Assembly: GCF_011752065.1 (NCBI RefSeq)
Contig: NZ_JAAIJY010000012.1
Span: forward strand, 1-64,000
Origin: Actinomyces sp. ZJ308
Lineage (GTDB): Bacteria; Actinomycetota; Actinomycetes; Actinomycetales; Actinomycetaceae
Reading direction: 5' to 3'
Length of the DNA: 64,000 nucleotides
Shown: in pieces, positions 8,281-17,400 of the stretch
Layout: every line of letters begins with the position of its first letter
Numbering within the stretch: the stretch's first letter is position 1
The notes under the pieces: generated by a model
The model's input: the letters and a program-made list of their open reading frames with translations, nothing else
Database searches by the model: none
What the model was told of the DNA's origin: nothing
Program-made: the position numbers and the translations under genes

Positions 8281-8394
8281 GGCCTCAGCCTAGCCGGGAC
8301 CGGCCCCGGCCGAGGAAACGGCTCGTGCCTTGGCCTCGGCTGTGCGACATCTGTCTCCTGTCCCTCACCGTCTTTCGCGGTCCTCAACCCCGGC

Positions 8395-8517
8395 TCAGCC
8401 CTGACGGGCCTTGAGGCGGGGGTTCTTCTTGTTGATGACGTAGGTGTGACCGCGGCGTCGGACCACCTTGGACCCCGGCTGCTTGGCCAGGGACCGGATC
8501 GAGGCGCGAACCTTCAT
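8395..8517 (-). CDS. rpmJ: 50S ribosomal protein L36 (bL36), Cys-free form
   Basis: This 40-aa protein ([20 protein letters not shown]..., ending NPRLKARQG) is a bL36 paralogue. The usual zinc ligands (three Cys and one His) are absent; there is no Cys at all. It is the last gene of the Zn-independent ribosomal protein cluster, 73 nt after rpmE2, with its own GGAG-type ribosome binding site. Under zinc shortage it would replace the zinc-binding form and free zinc. That role is established for such paralogues and inferred here. Confidence 0.9.
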   Translation of the reverse strand: MKVRASIRSLAKQPGSKVVRRRGHTYVINKKNPRLKARQG

Positions 8518-8590
8518 GGACGGCTCCTTCCTTCTCCTGTGTTGTCAGAGGGTGTGAGAAATCGCAGGGACAGGTGTGTTGGTGCCCCGC

Positions 8591-8842
8591 CTACCGCGTG
8601 CGCCTGCCGTAGCGGCGCTCGAACTTCTCCACTCGGCCGGCCGTGTCCAGGATGCGGCCCTGGCCGGTCCAGAACGGGTGGGAGGCGCTGGAGACCTCGA
8701 CGTCGTAGACCGGGTAGGTGTTGCCGTCCTCCCACTCGATGGTCTCCGACGACGTCAGGGTCGAGCGGGTCAGGAAGGCGAAGTCGGCGGACTTGTCCCG
8801 AAAGACGATGGGTTGGTAGCTGGGGTGGATCCCAGGGCGCAT
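8591..8842 (-). CDS. rpmE2: 50S ribosomal protein L31 type B (bL31B)
   Basis: This 83-aa protein begins [16 protein letters not shown] and contains [24 protein letters not shown], the standard bL31 core. It has the type B insert and lacks the CxxC zinc motif of type A. It sits 48 nt after rpsN in the same direction, within the set of Cys-poor ribosomal proteins, which supports a zinc-sparing role. Confidence 0.92.
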   Translation of the reverse strand: MRPGIHPSYQPIVFRDKSADFAFLTRSTLTSSETIEWEDGNTYPVYDVEVSSASHPFWTGQGRILDTAGRVEKFERRYGRRTR

Positions 8843-8890
8843 ACGAGTTCCTTGGTCTGTGCGTGAGTGGTTGAGCGGCGGGCGGGTCGC

Positions 8891-9196
8891 CTACCAGGAG
8901 GACTTGACGATGCCCGGCAGCTCGCCGCGCAGCGCCATCTGACGGAAGCGCACCCGCGAGGTCCCGGTGACGCGCAGGTGCCCGCGCGGGCGCCCGTCGA
9001 CCGCGTCGCGCCGCCGCAGGCGGGTGGGGGAGGCGTCCCGGGGCAGCGCGTGCAGCGCCGCCATCGCCTCATCGCGCTCGGCCCGGCTCAGGTGGGGGTT
9101 GACCGAGGCGCGCTTGAGCTCGGCCCGGCGCTCGGCGTAGCGCGCCACCACCTCCTGGCGCCTCAGCTCGGCGGCGATCTTGGACTTCTTGGCCAT
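8891..9196 (-). CDS. rpsN: 30S ribosomal protein S14 (uS14), Cys-free long form
   Basis: This 101-aa long-form uS14 begins [17 protein letters not shown] and ends [19 protein letters not shown]. The long type lacks the zinc ribbon; no Cys is present. The ATG shares one base with the rpmG stop (TGATG), so the two are coupled. In actinobacteria this form accompanies the Zur-controlled rpmB2/rpmG2 set, as here. Confidence 0.93.
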   Translation of the reverse strand: MAKKSKIAAELRRQEVVARYAERRAELKRASVNPHLSRAERDEAMAALHALPRDASPTRLRRRDAVDGRPRGHLRVTGTSRVRFRQMALRGELPGIVKSSW

Positions 9197-9372
9197 CAGC
9201 GCGACTCCTTGTACTCCACGTGCCGGCGCACCACCGGATCGAACTTGCGCAGCACCAGCCGGTCGGGGGTGTTGCGGCGGTTCTTGCGGGTGACGTAGGT
9301 GTGGCCCGTCCCCGCGGTGGAGACCATCTTGATGATCGGCCGCAGGTCCTTGCCGCCCTTGGCGCCGCTCAT
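9196..9372 (-). CDS. rpmG: 50S ribosomal protein L33 (bL33), Cys-free form
   Basis: This 58-aa protein ([20 protein letters not shown]..., with [19 protein letters not shown]) is a bL33. The four zinc-binding Cys of the other form are missing. The start overlaps the rpmB stop by 4 bases and the stop overlaps the rpsN start by 1 base, so the three are translated as a chain. It is short enough to be missed by simple gene finders. Confidence 0.92.
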   Translation of the reverse strand: MSGAKGGKDLRPIIKMVSTAGTGHTYVTRKNRRNTPDRLVLRKFDPVVRRHVEYKESR

Positions 9373-9608
9373 GACAGCTTCTCCCCTCGGGCGAGCATCT
9401 GGGCCGCGACGACGTCGATGCCCAGCTTGTCGATCGTGCGGATGCCCTTGGCGGACACCGTCAGGCGCACGGTGCGTCCCAGCGACGGCACCCAGTAGCG
9501 CTTGCGCTGCAGGTTGGGGTTCCAGCGCCGGGGGGTGCGCTTGTGCGAGTGGGAGACGGATCGGCCGAAGACCGGCCGGGCTCCCGTGACTTGGCAGTAG
9601 GTGGTCAT
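9369..9608 (-). CDS. rpmB: 50S ribosomal protein L28 (bL28), zinc-free type
   Basis: This 79-aa bL28 begins [20 protein letters not shown], followed by [20 protein letters not shown]. It has a single Cys instead of the CxxC pairs of zinc-binding forms. It is the first gene of the cluster. The -10 box TATCAT (9616-9621) lies 7 nt before the ATG with no Shine-Dalgarno, and the AGAAT-G-ATTCT palindrome overlaps the region just upstream. A much longer in-frame extension upstream would run through that promoter and into the divergent gene, so I reject it. Confidence 0.9.
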   Translation of the reverse strand: MTTYCQVTGARPVFGRSVSHSHKRTPRRWNPNLQRKRYWVPSLGRTVRLTVSAKGIRTIDKLGIDVVAAQMLARGEKLS

Positions 9609-9615
9609 GACGAGC

Positions 9616-9638
9616 ATGATATAAGAATGATTCTCAAT
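9616..9638. promoter_or_regulatory. Probable Zur box in a divergent promoter
   Basis: AGAAT-G-ATTCT (9624-9634) is an 11-bp perfect inverted repeat, within a wider TATAAGAATGATTCTCAAT. It resembles the known Zur core TGAnAATGATTnTCA. It lies next to the rpmB -10 box and 30 nt before the start of the CobW-like gene, so one site could repress both directions when zinc is plentiful. Confidence 0.72.
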
Positions 9639-9663
9639 CTCGTCAACTCTGCTGGAGGACCAC

Positions 9664-10908
9664 GTGATCGATCCCTCGGATGACCTCGCCGCCGACCTCT
9701 TCGACCGCCCTGACGGCCGGGCCGAAGCCGATGGCCGGCACGTCCTGGCCGTCATCGGCGCCGTCGACCCCGCCCTGCTGGACCTGGTCGACCTCTCCCT
9801 GGCCGGCCAGGACGCCGTCGTCATCCGCGCCGGCCTCCACTTCGGCGACGATGGCGACGATGGCGATGACGGCGATGAGGGTGAGAGCGGCGACCTGGTC
9901 CGCCTCGTCAGCCACAGCTCGGCCGACGGCTTCGACGACGACCCGGTCCGCCTTGACGTCCCCATGCCCTTCACCTGCCCCACCTGCTCCCTGCGTGAGG
10001 TACTGGTCGCCGTCGCCGAGGACCGCGCCGCCCAGGACCCGGGCGGCACCACCGTCATCCTCCTGCCGGCGGCCATCGAGCTCGCCCACCTCCTGCCCAA
10101 CCTGGCCGATGACCTGGCCGGCACCGGGGTGAGACTGGCCGGGGCCGCCCACGTCCTGGACGCCACCGCCGCCTGCGACGAGCTCCTCGAGCACCGCCTG
10201 CTGACCGCCTTCCCCGGCGACTGCCGCTGCGCCGGCGCCGTCCACCTGGCCAACCTCGGCTACGCCGACCTCGTCCTGGCCCTGGGACGCGACGAGGACC
10301 CCGCCGGCGCCGACCTCATCGAGCACCTGCGTCCCCACGACGCGCTGCTGCTCCCCGGGCTCGACGCGCCCCTCCTGGAGACCCTCACCGGCCTCACGCA
10401 CGACGCCCGCGCCTCCCTGAGCCGCATCCACCCCGCCACCACCAGCGCCTGGGGCGGCCCCGACGACCACGGCGTGTGGACCCTCGACCTCAGTGCCTCC
10501 CTGCCCTTCCACCCCGGACGACTGCGCGCCCTCGTCGTCGACCTCGCCGGTCAGGGCCTGTGCGCCCGCGGCTGCTTCTGGCTGCCCAGCCGCCCCGGCC
10601 GGGTCTGCACCTGGGAGGTCGCCGGAGGCGCCGTGAGCGTGGGCGACGCCGGAACCTGGGCGGAGGTCCCGGCCGATCCGTCAGGCGACGTCGTCGGCGT
10701 CGATGGTGGGATCGACGGCGGTGCCTCGGGCGAGCCCCGCTGCCACCTCGTGGTCACCGGCGTCGGAGACGAGGACATGCGCGAGCAGGTGCGGCGCGCC
10801 TTCGCCCGGATCCTCCTGCGCCCCGAGGAGATGGCCCAGGCCCTGGCCTGGATCGGCGTCGACGACGGCCTGGGCGACTGGTTCGGCCAGGGGAGCCCGG
10901 AGCGCTGA
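9664..10908 (+). CDS. CobW/COG0523-like protein without a P-loop (putative zinc chaperone)
   Basis: This 414-aa protein starts at GTG 9664 after GGAGG. The C-terminal third fits the CobW C-terminal domain: [18 protein letters not shown], then [20 protein letters not shown] and a final [14 protein letters not shown]. The middle carries [10 protein letters not shown] (about 101-110), at the place of the CxCC metal motif of COG0523 GTPases, and a late-GTPase-like [15 protein letters not shown]. The N-terminus lacks GxxGxGKT; it reads [20 protein letters not shown]. An acidic repeat [13 protein letters not shown] (about 60-72) is inserted. The divergent Zur-box arrangement with Zn-free ribosomal proteins points to zinc homeostasis. 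GTP use is doubtful. The precise role is inferred. Confidence 0.75.
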   Translation: MIDPSDDLAADLFDRPDGRAEADGRHVLAVIGAVDPALLDLVDLSLAGQDAVVIRAGLHFGDDGDDGDDGDEGESGDLVRLVSHSSADGFDDDPVRLDVPMPFTCPTCSLREVLVAVAEDRAAQDPGGTTVILLPAAIELAHLLPNLADDLAGTGVRLAGAAHVLDATAACDELLEHRLLTAFPGDCRCAGAVHLANLGYADLVLALGRDEDPAGADLIEHLRPHDALLLPGLDAPLLETLTGLTHDARASLSRIHPATTSAWGGPDDHGVWTLDLSASLPFHPGRLRALVVDLAGQGLCARGCFWLPSRPGRVCTWEVAGGAVSVGDAGTWAEVPADPSGDVVGVDGGIDGGASGEPRCHLVVTGVGDEDMREQVRRAFARILLRPEEMAQALAWIGVDDGLGDWFGQGSPER

Positions 10909-10972
10909 CCGCCCGTCCCGAGGCGGGAGACTCGCGTGACGCGGCCTCGGCCCGGCGCGATAGGCTATGGCC

Positions 10973-11046
10973 GTCGCGACTGGCGCCGGGTGGATCACCA
11001 CCGGGGAGCGGCACGAACACGACTCCGGGGTCGCCCGCCTGGGCCA
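10973..11046 (+). promoter_or_regulatory. ZTP (pfl) riboswitch upstream of glyA-folD
   Basis: The conserved cores of the pfl/ZTP RNA occur in order: GACTGGCG (10978-10985), CCACCGGGGAGCG (10998-11010) and CCGCCTGGGC (11035-11044). A GGTGGATCACC hairpin lies before the second core and a short linker hairpin before the third. This class senses ZTP/ZMP and controls folate and purine genes such as glyA and folD, which follow. A TAGGCT -10 box (10961-10966) places the transcript start just before the RNA. A possible hairpin GCGCAC...GTGCGC lies downstream, before the ribosome binding site. Confidence 0.88.
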
Positions 11047-11116
11047 CGGATCGCCCACCAGTGCGCGCACCTGAGCCGGCTAGGCCGCAGCGTGCGCCCC
11101 ACACCTGAGGAGAGAC

Positions 11117-12427
11117 ATGACCGCGCAAGCCGTCACCCCGTCCCTGAACCAGCCGCTGGCCGAGCTCGACCCCGACATCGCCGAGGTCCTCACCGGAGAG
11201 CTCGCCCGCCAGCGCGAGACCCTGGAGATGATCGCCTCGGAGAACTTCGTTCCCCGGGCCGTCCTGGAGTGCCAGGGCTCGGTCCTGACCAACAAGTACG
11301 CGGAAGGGTATCCCGGGCGCCGCTACTACGGCGGCTGCGAGGTCGTCGACGTCGCCGAGTCCCTGGCCATCGAGCGCGCCAAGGCCGTCTTCGACGCCGA
11401 GTGGGCCAACGTCCAGCCCCACTCCGGCGCCCAGGCCAACGCCGCCGTCCTCCACGCCCTGGCCACCCCCGGCGACACCCTCCTGGGCCTGTCCCTGGCC
11501 CACGGCGGCCACCTGACCCACGGCATGAAGATCAACTTCTCCGGCAAGAACTACAACGCCACCGCCTACGGCGTGGACGAGACCACCATGCGCATCGAGA
11601 TGGACCAGGTGCGCGAGGCCGCCCTGCGCGAGCGCCCGAAGGTCATCATCGCCGGCTGGTCCGCCTACCCCCGCCACCTCGACTTCGCGGCCTTCCGCGC
11701 CATCGCCGACGAGGTCGGCGCCGCCCTGTGGGTGGACATGGCCCACTTCGCCGGGCTCGTGGCCGCGGGCCTGCACCCCAACCCCGTTCCGCACGCCGAC
11801 GTCGTGTCCACCACCGTCCACAAGACCCTCGGCGGCCCGCGCTCGGGCATGCTCCTGTCCAGCCGCGCCGAGCAGTGGGGCAAGAAGCTCAACTCCGCCG
11901 TCTTCCCCGGCCAGCAGGGCGGCCCCCTCATGCACGTCATCGCCGCCAAGGCCGTGGCCATGAAGATCGCCGGCACCGAGGAGTTCCGCGAGCGCCAGGA
12001 GCGCACCGTGCGCGGCGCCGCCATCATCGCCGAGCGCCTCGGGGCCGACGACGTGCGCGCGGCCGGAGTCAGCCTCGTCACCGGCGGCACCGACGTCCAC
12101 CTCGTGCTGGTCGACCTGCGCGACTCCTCCCTGGACGGCCAGCAGGCCGAGGACCTCCTCCACACCGCCGGCATCACGGTCAACCGCAACGCCGTCCCCT
12201 TCGACCCGCGCCCCCCGCGCGTGACCTCCGGCCTGCGCATCGGCACCCCCGCCCTGGCCACCCGCGGCTTCGGTGACGCCGAGTTCACCGAGGTCGCCGA
12301 CATCATCGCCGCCACCCTCATCCACGGCGCCGCCGGCACCGCCGACGACGAGACCCTGGCGGCCCTGCGCTCTCGCGTGCGCGCCCTGACCGACGCCTTC
12401 CCCCTCTACCCGGGGCTGGCCCAGTGA
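11117..12427 (+). CDS. glyA: Serine hydroxymethyltransferase
   Basis: This 436-aa PLP enzyme interconverts serine plus THF with glycine plus 5,10-methylene-THF. Motifs include [35 protein letters not shown], the PLP-lysine motif [16 protein letters not shown] (about 232-247) and the closing [19 protein letters not shown] 11117 follows GAGGAG. It is first in an operon with folD (GTGA overlap) and is controlled by the ZTP riboswitch, so one-carbon supply would rise when purine synthesis stalls at ZMP. Confidence 0.97.
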   Translation: MTAQAVTPSLNQPLAELDPDIAEVLTGELARQRETLEMIASENFVPRAVLECQGSVLTNKYAEGYPGRRYYGGCEVVDVAESLAIERAKAVFDAEWANVQPHSGAQANAAVLHALATPGDTLLGLSLAHGGHLTHGMKINFSGKNYNATAYGVDETTMRIEMDQVREAALRERPKVIIAGWSAYPRHLDFAAFRAIADEVGAALWVDMAHFAGLVAAGLHPNPVPHADVVSTTVHKTLGGPRSGMLLSSRAEQWGKKLNSAVFPGQQGGPLMHVIAAKAVAMKIAGTEEFRERQERTVRGAAIIAERLGADDVRAAGVSLVTGGTDVHLVLVDLRDSSLDGQQAEDLLHTAGITVNRNAVPFDPRPPRVTSGLRIGTPALATRGFGDAEFTEVADIIAATLIHGAAGTADDETLAALRSRVRALTDAFPLYPGLAQ

Positions 12428-13320
12428 GGGCCCCCTGGAACGGCCCGGCCCGGGTCCTGGACGGCAAGGCCACGGCCGCCGCGCTCAAGGCCGAGCTCAA
12501 GGGCCGCGTGGCGGCGCTGCGCGAGCGCGGCGTCGTCCCCGGCCTGGGCACCGTCCTGGTGGGGGAGGACCCCGGCAGCGTCAAGTACGTGGCCGGCAAG
12601 CACGCCGACTGCGCCGAGGTCGGCATCGTCTCCATCCGTGAGGACCTGCCGGCCACCGCCACCCAGGCCGAGGTGGCCGCCGCCGTCGACCGCCTCAATG
12701 AGGATCCCGCCTGCACCGGCTACATCGTCCAGCTCCCGCTGCCGGCCGGCGTCGACACCAATGCCATCCTGGAGCGCGTCGACCCGGCCAAGGACGCCGA
12801 CGGCCTGCACCCCACCAACCTGGGGCGCCTGGTGCTGCGGGCCTCGGGCCCCATCGACTCGCCCCTGCCCTGCACGCCGCGCGGCTGCATCGAGCTCATG
12901 GAGCGCCACGGCATCGACCTGGCCGGCCGCAACGTGTGCGTCGTCGGCCGCGGCGTCACGGTGGGCCGCTCCATCGGCCTGCTCCTGGGCCGCAAGGACG
13001 TCAACGCCACTGTGGACGTCTGCCACACCGGCACCACGGACCTGGCCGACCACGTGCGCCGGGCCGACGTCGTCATCTCGGCGGCCGGCAGCCCCGGCAT
13101 CATCACCGCGGAGATGGTGGCCCCCGGGGCGATCGTCCTGGACGTGGGCGTCTCGCGCGTCGTCGACCCCGCCACCGGCAAGGGCCGCATCGCCGGCGAC
13201 GTCGCCGACGGCGTCGACGAGGTCGCCTCCTGGCTCTCACCCAACCCCGGCGGCGTAGGCCCCATGACCCGGGCGCTGCTGCTGGCCAACGTGGTCGAGA
13301 CCGCGGAGCGCTCGCTCTGA
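12424..13320 (+). CDS. folD: Methylene-THF dehydrogenase / cyclohydrolase
   Basis: This 298-aa bifunctional enzyme oxidises 5,10-methylene-THF to 10-formyl-THF with NADP. Motifs are [20 protein letters not shown] (about 40-59) with the catalytic Lys, [26 protein letters not shown] and [14 protein letters not shown] for the nucleotide, then [18 protein letters not shown] at the end. GTG 12424 overlaps the glyA TGA, so translation is coupled. It acts directly after GlyA in the pathway. Confidence 0.96.
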   Translation: MRAPWNGPARVLDGKATAAALKAELKGRVAALRERGVVPGLGTVLVGEDPGSVKYVAGKHADCAEVGIVSIREDLPATATQAEVAAAVDRLNEDPACTGYIVQLPLPAGVDTNAILERVDPAKDADGLHPTNLGRLVLRASGPIDSPLPCTPRGCIELMERHGIDLAGRNVCVVGRGVTVGRSIGLLLGRKDVNATVDVCHTGTTDLADHVRRADVVISAAGSPGIITAEMVAPGAIVLDVGVSRVVDPATGKGRIAGDVADGVDEVASWLSPNPGGVGPMTRALLLANVVETAERSL

Positions 13321-13363
13321 GGCTCGTCGCCGCTCGCCTGACCGGCCGATTAACCTTGAGGCC

Positions 13364-15043
13364 ATGACGGACGAGTCCCGCGACGCCCACCCCTCCCAGT
13401 TCCCGCAGTCCACTCATCCGGCTGAGTCGGCCGGTTCCCCGGAGTCCGAACCGACTCAGCCGGGTGCGTCTTCTGACGGCCGGTCCGGCCTGCGGCGTCG
13501 GACCCTGCTGCTGGGCGCGGCCGGCGCCGGTGCCCTCGTCGTGGGAGGGGCCGTCCTGGTGCGCTGCTCAACGCGGCACCGCCCCTCCCCGAGCCCGACG
13601 GCCACGGACTCGGCGGCCTCGGCCGCCTACCGCCCCGCCTACCATTACAGCCCAGCCAGGGGGAACCTCGCCGACCCCAACGGCCTGGTCCTCTACGAGG
13701 GCGAGTACCACCTCTTCCACCAGCAGGACGGCACCTGGGGCCACGCCGTCAGCACGGACATGGTGCACTGGAAGCGCATGGGCACGGCCCTGGAGCACGA
13801 CTCGCAGGGCCTGGCCATGTCCGGCAGCTGCGTCGTCGACGGCGCCGACACCTCCGGCCTGGTCAAGGGCGGCGGCATGGTGGCGGTCTACACCTCCACC
13901 GAGGACGGTGAGGCCCAGTCCCTGGCCTACTCCACCGACCGGGGCCGGACCTGGGAACGCTTCTCCGGAAACCCCGTCATCCCCAACGACGGGCGCAAGG
14001 ACTTCCGCGACCCCAAGGTCTTCTGGCACGAGGACTCGGGCGCCTGGGTCATGATCGTCTCGGCCGGGGACCACCTCTCCCTGTACCGCTCCACGGATCT
14101 CAAGACCTGGAGCCACGCCAGCGACTTCGGCCAGGACATCGGCTCGCACGCCGCCGTGTGGGAGTGCCCCGATCTCTTCCCCCTGACCGACACCAGCGAC
14201 GGCCGGACCCGCTGGGTCATGACCCTCTCGGTGGGCGCCAACGAGGAGACGGCCGGCTCCACCGCCCAGTACTTCATCGGTGACTTCGACGGATCCGTCT
14301 TCTTCCCCGAGGACCGCCAGACCCGCTTCACCGACGCCGGACAGGACTTCTACGCCGCCCAGAGCTTCGAGCACATCGAGGGCCGCCGCGTGTGGATGGC
14401 CTGGCTGGGCAACTGGAACTACCCCTACTCGCTTCCCACCGGCGACTGGCACGGCGAGATGAGCATCCCACGCGAGCTGTCCCTGACCACCGTCGACGGC
14501 AGGCGCACTCTCGTCCAGAAGCCCGTCCCCGAGCTCGACGCGCTGCGCGGCGAGGCGACCGACCTCGGCGGCCTGGCCGCCACAGGCAGCACCGGCTCCG
14601 CGGTGACGGACCTGGGCAAGGGCCGCACGGTCGAGATCGACCTGACCCTGGACGTCTCCAAGGCCTCCGACGCCTGGCTGGGTCTGGCCCGAGGCACCGT
14701 CGACGGCGCGCTCCAGGAGGTGCGCGTCGGCGTCAACGTCTCGGCCGGCACCCTTTACCTGGACCGCACCAACGGCGGGCTGAAGAAGATCGACGGCAAG
14801 GACGAGGGCACCACCACCGACTTCGCCCTGCGCCGCGAGGTCGCCTACCACCCCACCGGCTCCACGGTCCGCCTCCACCTCTATCTCGACCGCTCCAGCC
14901 TCGAGGTCTTCGTCGACGACGGCGCCACGGTCGGCAGCCTCCTGGTCTTCACCGACCCCGGCTGTCAGGAGATCGTCCTGGGCGCCACGGGCACGGCCAC
15001 GATCACCTCGGGCAGCCTCACCCCGCTGTCGGCCGCCGTGTAG
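13364..15043 (+). CDS. GH32 fructan/sucrose hydrolase (levanase-like), exported
   Basis: This 559-aa protein has a long N-terminal tail and then RRRTLLLGAAGAGALVVGG, a twin-arginine-like signal (about 45-64). The GH32 five-blade propeller follows: ADPNGLVLYEGEYHLFHQQD with the nucleophile Asp (about 105), RDPKVFW with the transition-state Asp, and ECPDLF with the acid/base Glu. A C-terminal beta-sandwich ends in SSLEVFVDDGATVGSLLVF. Export is expected. TAACCT (13351-13356) lies 7 nt before the ATG, giving a leaderless start. It converges on the levansucrase gene. A. naeslundii is known to have a levanase (levJ) beside fructosyltransferase activity; identity with levJ is my inference. Confidence 0.88.
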   Translation: MTDESRDAHPSQFPQSTHPAESAGSPESEPTQPGASSDGRSGLRRRTLLLGAAGAGALVVGGAVLVRCSTRHRPSPSPTATDSAASAAYRPAYHYSPARGNLADPNGLVLYEGEYHLFHQQDGTWGHAVSTDMVHWKRMGTALEHDSQGLAMSGSCVVDGADTSGLVKGGGMVAVYTSTEDGEAQSLAYSTDRGRTWERFSGNPVIPNDGRKDFRDPKVFWHEDSGAWVMIVSAGDHLSLYRSTDLKTWSHASDFGQDIGSHAAVWECPDLFPLTDTSDGRTRWVMTLSVGANEETAGSTAQYFIGDFDGSVFFPEDRQTRFTDAGQDFYAAQSFEHIEGRRVWMAWLGNWNYPYSLPTGDWHGEMSIPRELSLTTVDGRRTLVQKPVPELDALRGEATDLGGLAATGSTGSAVTDLGKGRTVEIDLTLDVSKASDAWLGLARGTVDGALQEVRVGVNVSAGTLYLDRTNGGLKKIDGKDEGTTTDFALRREVAYHPTGSTVRLHLYLDRSSLEVFVDDGATVGSLLVFTDPGCQEIVLGATGTATITSGSLTPLSAAV

Positions 15044-15088
15044 GTGCGCAGTCGCGCTGATGCGCGCAGCAGATGGACCCGACGACGG

Positions 15089-15126
15089 GTGGGGGCCGTC
15101 GGAACACATGTTCCGACGGCCCCCAC
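15089..15126. terminator. Bidirectional terminator between GH32 and levansucrase genes
   Basis: A perfect 18-bp stem, GTGGGGGCCGTCGGAACA and its complement, with a 2-base spacer sits between the two convergent fructan genes. Confidence 0.82.
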
Positions 15127-15185
15127 CATCATTTGTGCGGCGTTCGCGGACCGCTCTGAGCAGTGCGCTGCTCGGCCCGCCTGGC

Positions 15186-17063
15186 CTACCTCAGGCGCTG
15201 CGGGCGGGTGTCACCGCCGTTGGTACGGGCCCGGTCCGAGGGGACGTCCCCGAACCCTCCCAGGCCGCCTGTGCCGTAGGTGCGGTCCACCGAGGTGGTG
15301 TCCCCGGAGATGTTGATCTTCACCGTCGGGGCCAGCGACCCTCCGCGCACCGGGTTGCCGTCATGGTTGCCGCCGATGGAGTCGATGAAGGACGTCACCA
15401 GGCCGCCCGGCATCACGTAGTGCGAGTACGACTGGAAGGTGTACGGACTCTGGTTGAAGTCCGGCGAGTAGGGCTTGCCCGGGTTGAAGTTGAGGTTGAT
15501 CGGGTTGCCCAGCGCGATGCCGGTGCCCTGGTTGAGCGGCTTGTAGTCCGATCGCAGCCCGTCGCCCACGAACCCGTAGACGCCCTCGGGGCCCTGGAGG
15601 CCGTCGGCGTAGGTCTCCCGGTGCGAGATCGTGAACAGGTAGTACTTGCCGTCCTGGAAGTAGATCTGAGGCCGCTCGGTCTGGTCATTGACGCAGTTGC
15701 CGCTCAGCAGCGGCGGCAGGTACTCCCACTCGGTCATCGCCTTGTTCTTGGCCCGGGCCAGCCCCACGTTGGCCAGCTGATAGTAGGCGCCGCGCTGGTT
15801 GACCGACTCGACCGTCTCGGCCTTGGGATCGCCCTTCTCATAGCCCAGGTCCTCCTCGGTGCAGGTGGCCAGGGTGGTGTTCTGGCCGGCCTTGGCCGCG
15901 GCGTCGACGTACTGCTGCTCACGCACGTAGGCCGAGTTGCCCTCGAAGACCATGTACTCGGTGGGGTCGGAGGGGTTGTTCTGGTCGCGGAAGGTGAAGG
16001 GGTCGCGGAAGTTCACGCCCGGGTTCTGCTCGCGGGTCTGGTAGTACTTGCCGTCCGGCACGAGCAGCTGGTGCTGGGTGCGGAAACCGGTGAGCCACAC
16101 ACCGTTCTCGTCGGCGTAGATGCGTCCCTCGGACTGCACGATCCGCGGGTCGTAGGGCTTGGAGGTGCCGTTGTTGTTGTCGGCCTGGCCGCCGCCGTCA
16201 CCGCTGCCGCCGGTGGTGGTGTTGTAGAAGGCCACCGAGGTGTAGAACATGCGGATCTTGTTGCCCTCCATGAGGCGGGCCGATCCGGACCACTCGGTCT
16301 GGGCCGTGAAGCTCTGGTCCTCGAAGATCGAGCCGGAGGCGCCGTCGGGGAAGACGTGACCGCCGTAGATCCAGCCGCCGTTGGAGCTGTTGGCGCCGTC
16401 GGCCGACGAGGTCTGCGTGCCCGCCTTGCGGTAGAAGAAGCCCAGGCGCGCGTGAGTGTGACGGTCGTCGAAGGTGTAGCCGGCGTGCCGGTCGGCCACC
16501 AGGGAGAAGGCGATCTCCCAGCCGTTGTAGGAGATCTGGTGGGCGGCGTCATCGGTCAGCGTCCAGGTGTCCCACACCCACACGTCGTCACTCGTGGCCG
16601 GGAAGCCGTTGGAGATCTCCGGCATCGTGGTCTGCTCGGGCATCGAGTTGGCGCCCGAGGCCGCGTTGGGGTCGGAGACCCGCTGGATCTGCATCGCGTC
16701 GGCGCGGGTCCACTTGGCGGTGTAGTCCTCCTCGACCCCGTGGGCCGCGCCGGTGTGCTTGGTGGCGTTGGCCCAGCCGGGGTTGTCGGCCTTGAAGCCG
16801 TTCGCGTCCTGAGCGACGGCGTTCTGGTCGGCCTGCCCGGCCTGAGCCGCCTGCCCCTGGTCGGCCTGTCCGGCCTGGCCCTGATCGGCGGCGTTCTGGT
16901 CGGCGCCCGCCTCGGGAGAGGCCTCGGCGGAGGCACTGGCCTCGGGGGACGGAGTCTCGTCCGCCAGCGCGGTGGTTCCGGTCCCGGCCATCAGGAGCCC
17001 GAACGCCAGCGCCGCGGCCAGTCGTCTGCGACGGGCGCGGAACGAAGTGTGTGTCACGGTCAT
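15186..17063 (-). CDS. Levansucrase (GH68 fructosyltransferase), secreted
   Basis: This 625-aa enzyme would polymerise the fructose of sucrose into extracellular levan. A basic signal peptide (RARRRRLAAALAFGLLMAG, about 8-26) is followed by an Ala/Gln/Asp low-complexity linker (about 35-87). The catalytic domain has DVWVWDTWTL with the nucleophile Asp (about 167), FRDPFTFRDQ with the stabilising Asp and CTEEDLGYEKGDP near the acid/base Glu. There is no LPXTG, so it is probably released or loosely bound. ATG 17063 is preceded by AAGGACAG. Levan formation is a plaque trait of oral Actinomyces (ftf in A. naeslundii). Confidence 0.9.
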   Translation of the reverse strand: MTVTHTSFRARRRRLAAALAFGLLMAGTGTTALADETPSPEASASAEASPEAGADQNAADQGQAGQADQGQAAQAGQADQNAVAQDANGFKADNPGWANATKHTGAAHGVEEDYTAKWTRADAMQIQRVSDPNAASGANSMPEQTTMPEISNGFPATSDDVWVWDTWTLTDDAAHQISYNGWEIAFSLVADRHAGYTFDDRHTHARLGFFYRKAGTQTSSADGANSSNGGWIYGGHVFPDGASGSIFEDQSFTAQTEWSGSARLMEGNKIRMFYTSVAFYNTTTGGSGDGGGQADNNNGTSKPYDPRIVQSEGRIYADENGVWLTGFRTQHQLLVPDGKYYQTREQNPGVNFRDPFTFRDQNNPSDPTEYMVFEGNSAYVREQQYVDAAAKAGQNTTLATCTEEDLGYEKGDPKAETVESVNQRGAYYQLANVGLARAKNKAMTEWEYLPPLLSGNCVNDQTERPQIYFQDGKYYLFTISHRETYADGLQGPEGVYGFVGDGLRSDYKPLNQGTGIALGNPINLNFNPGKPYSPDFNQSPYTFQSYSHYVMPGGLVTSFIDSIGGNHDGNPVRGGSLAPTVKINISGDTTSVDRTYGTGGLGGFGDVPSDRARTNGGDTRPQRLR

Positions 17064-17400
17064 TGTCCGTACTGTCCTTACTCATGAGGGATATAAGGGT
17101 GTCGGTACGCCGTGAGCCGATATTCTTGATCTCCCAGTCTCTACTTTAAGGGAACTCCAAGATCGGGGGACAGGCCTTTGGGCCGTCCAGTCAATTCCGT
17201 GGTCCTCCTACGAAAGACGCATACCCTGCGCTTCCAGGGTTTATTGAGGTTTCAGGCGGTATCGGTGACATACCCCACATGACTGTCTCTTACTGGCCGG
17301 TTAGTCTTGAATACGTTCTCCGTGAGCTGCCTGGTCTCCCGAGCCTGTCGGTTCAGGTGGTCGCCCGATGCCGGGCGGCCCCGTATCTAACGGAGATCCT
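17064..17400. other. 337-nt divergent intergenic region, levansucrase / surface protein
   Basis: No gene was seen. It must hold promoters for both divergent genes. The levansucrase ribosome binding site lies at the left end, and CGGAGAT before GTG 17401 at the right end. A small hairpin CGCCCG-ATGC-CGGGCG (17362-17377) lies 13 nt before that ribosome binding site. The region is less GC-rich than its surroundings. No clear operator palindrome was found. Confidence 0.5.

Noticed and set aside
9609-10253. Long N-terminal extension of rpmB
   Set aside because: It would run through the Zur-like box and promoter and opposite the CobW-like gene; L28 begins at MTTYC.
10754-12325. 523-aa open frame on the minus strand opposite glyA
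   Set aside because: It is Gly/Asp/Ala-rich with no domain, and it mirrors the strong codon bias of glyA, whose motifs are complete.
15060-17087. 675-aa open frame on the plus strand across the levansucrase gene
   Set aside because: Low-complexity Val/Gly/Leu product; it is the shadow of the GH68 gene and runs through the terminator.
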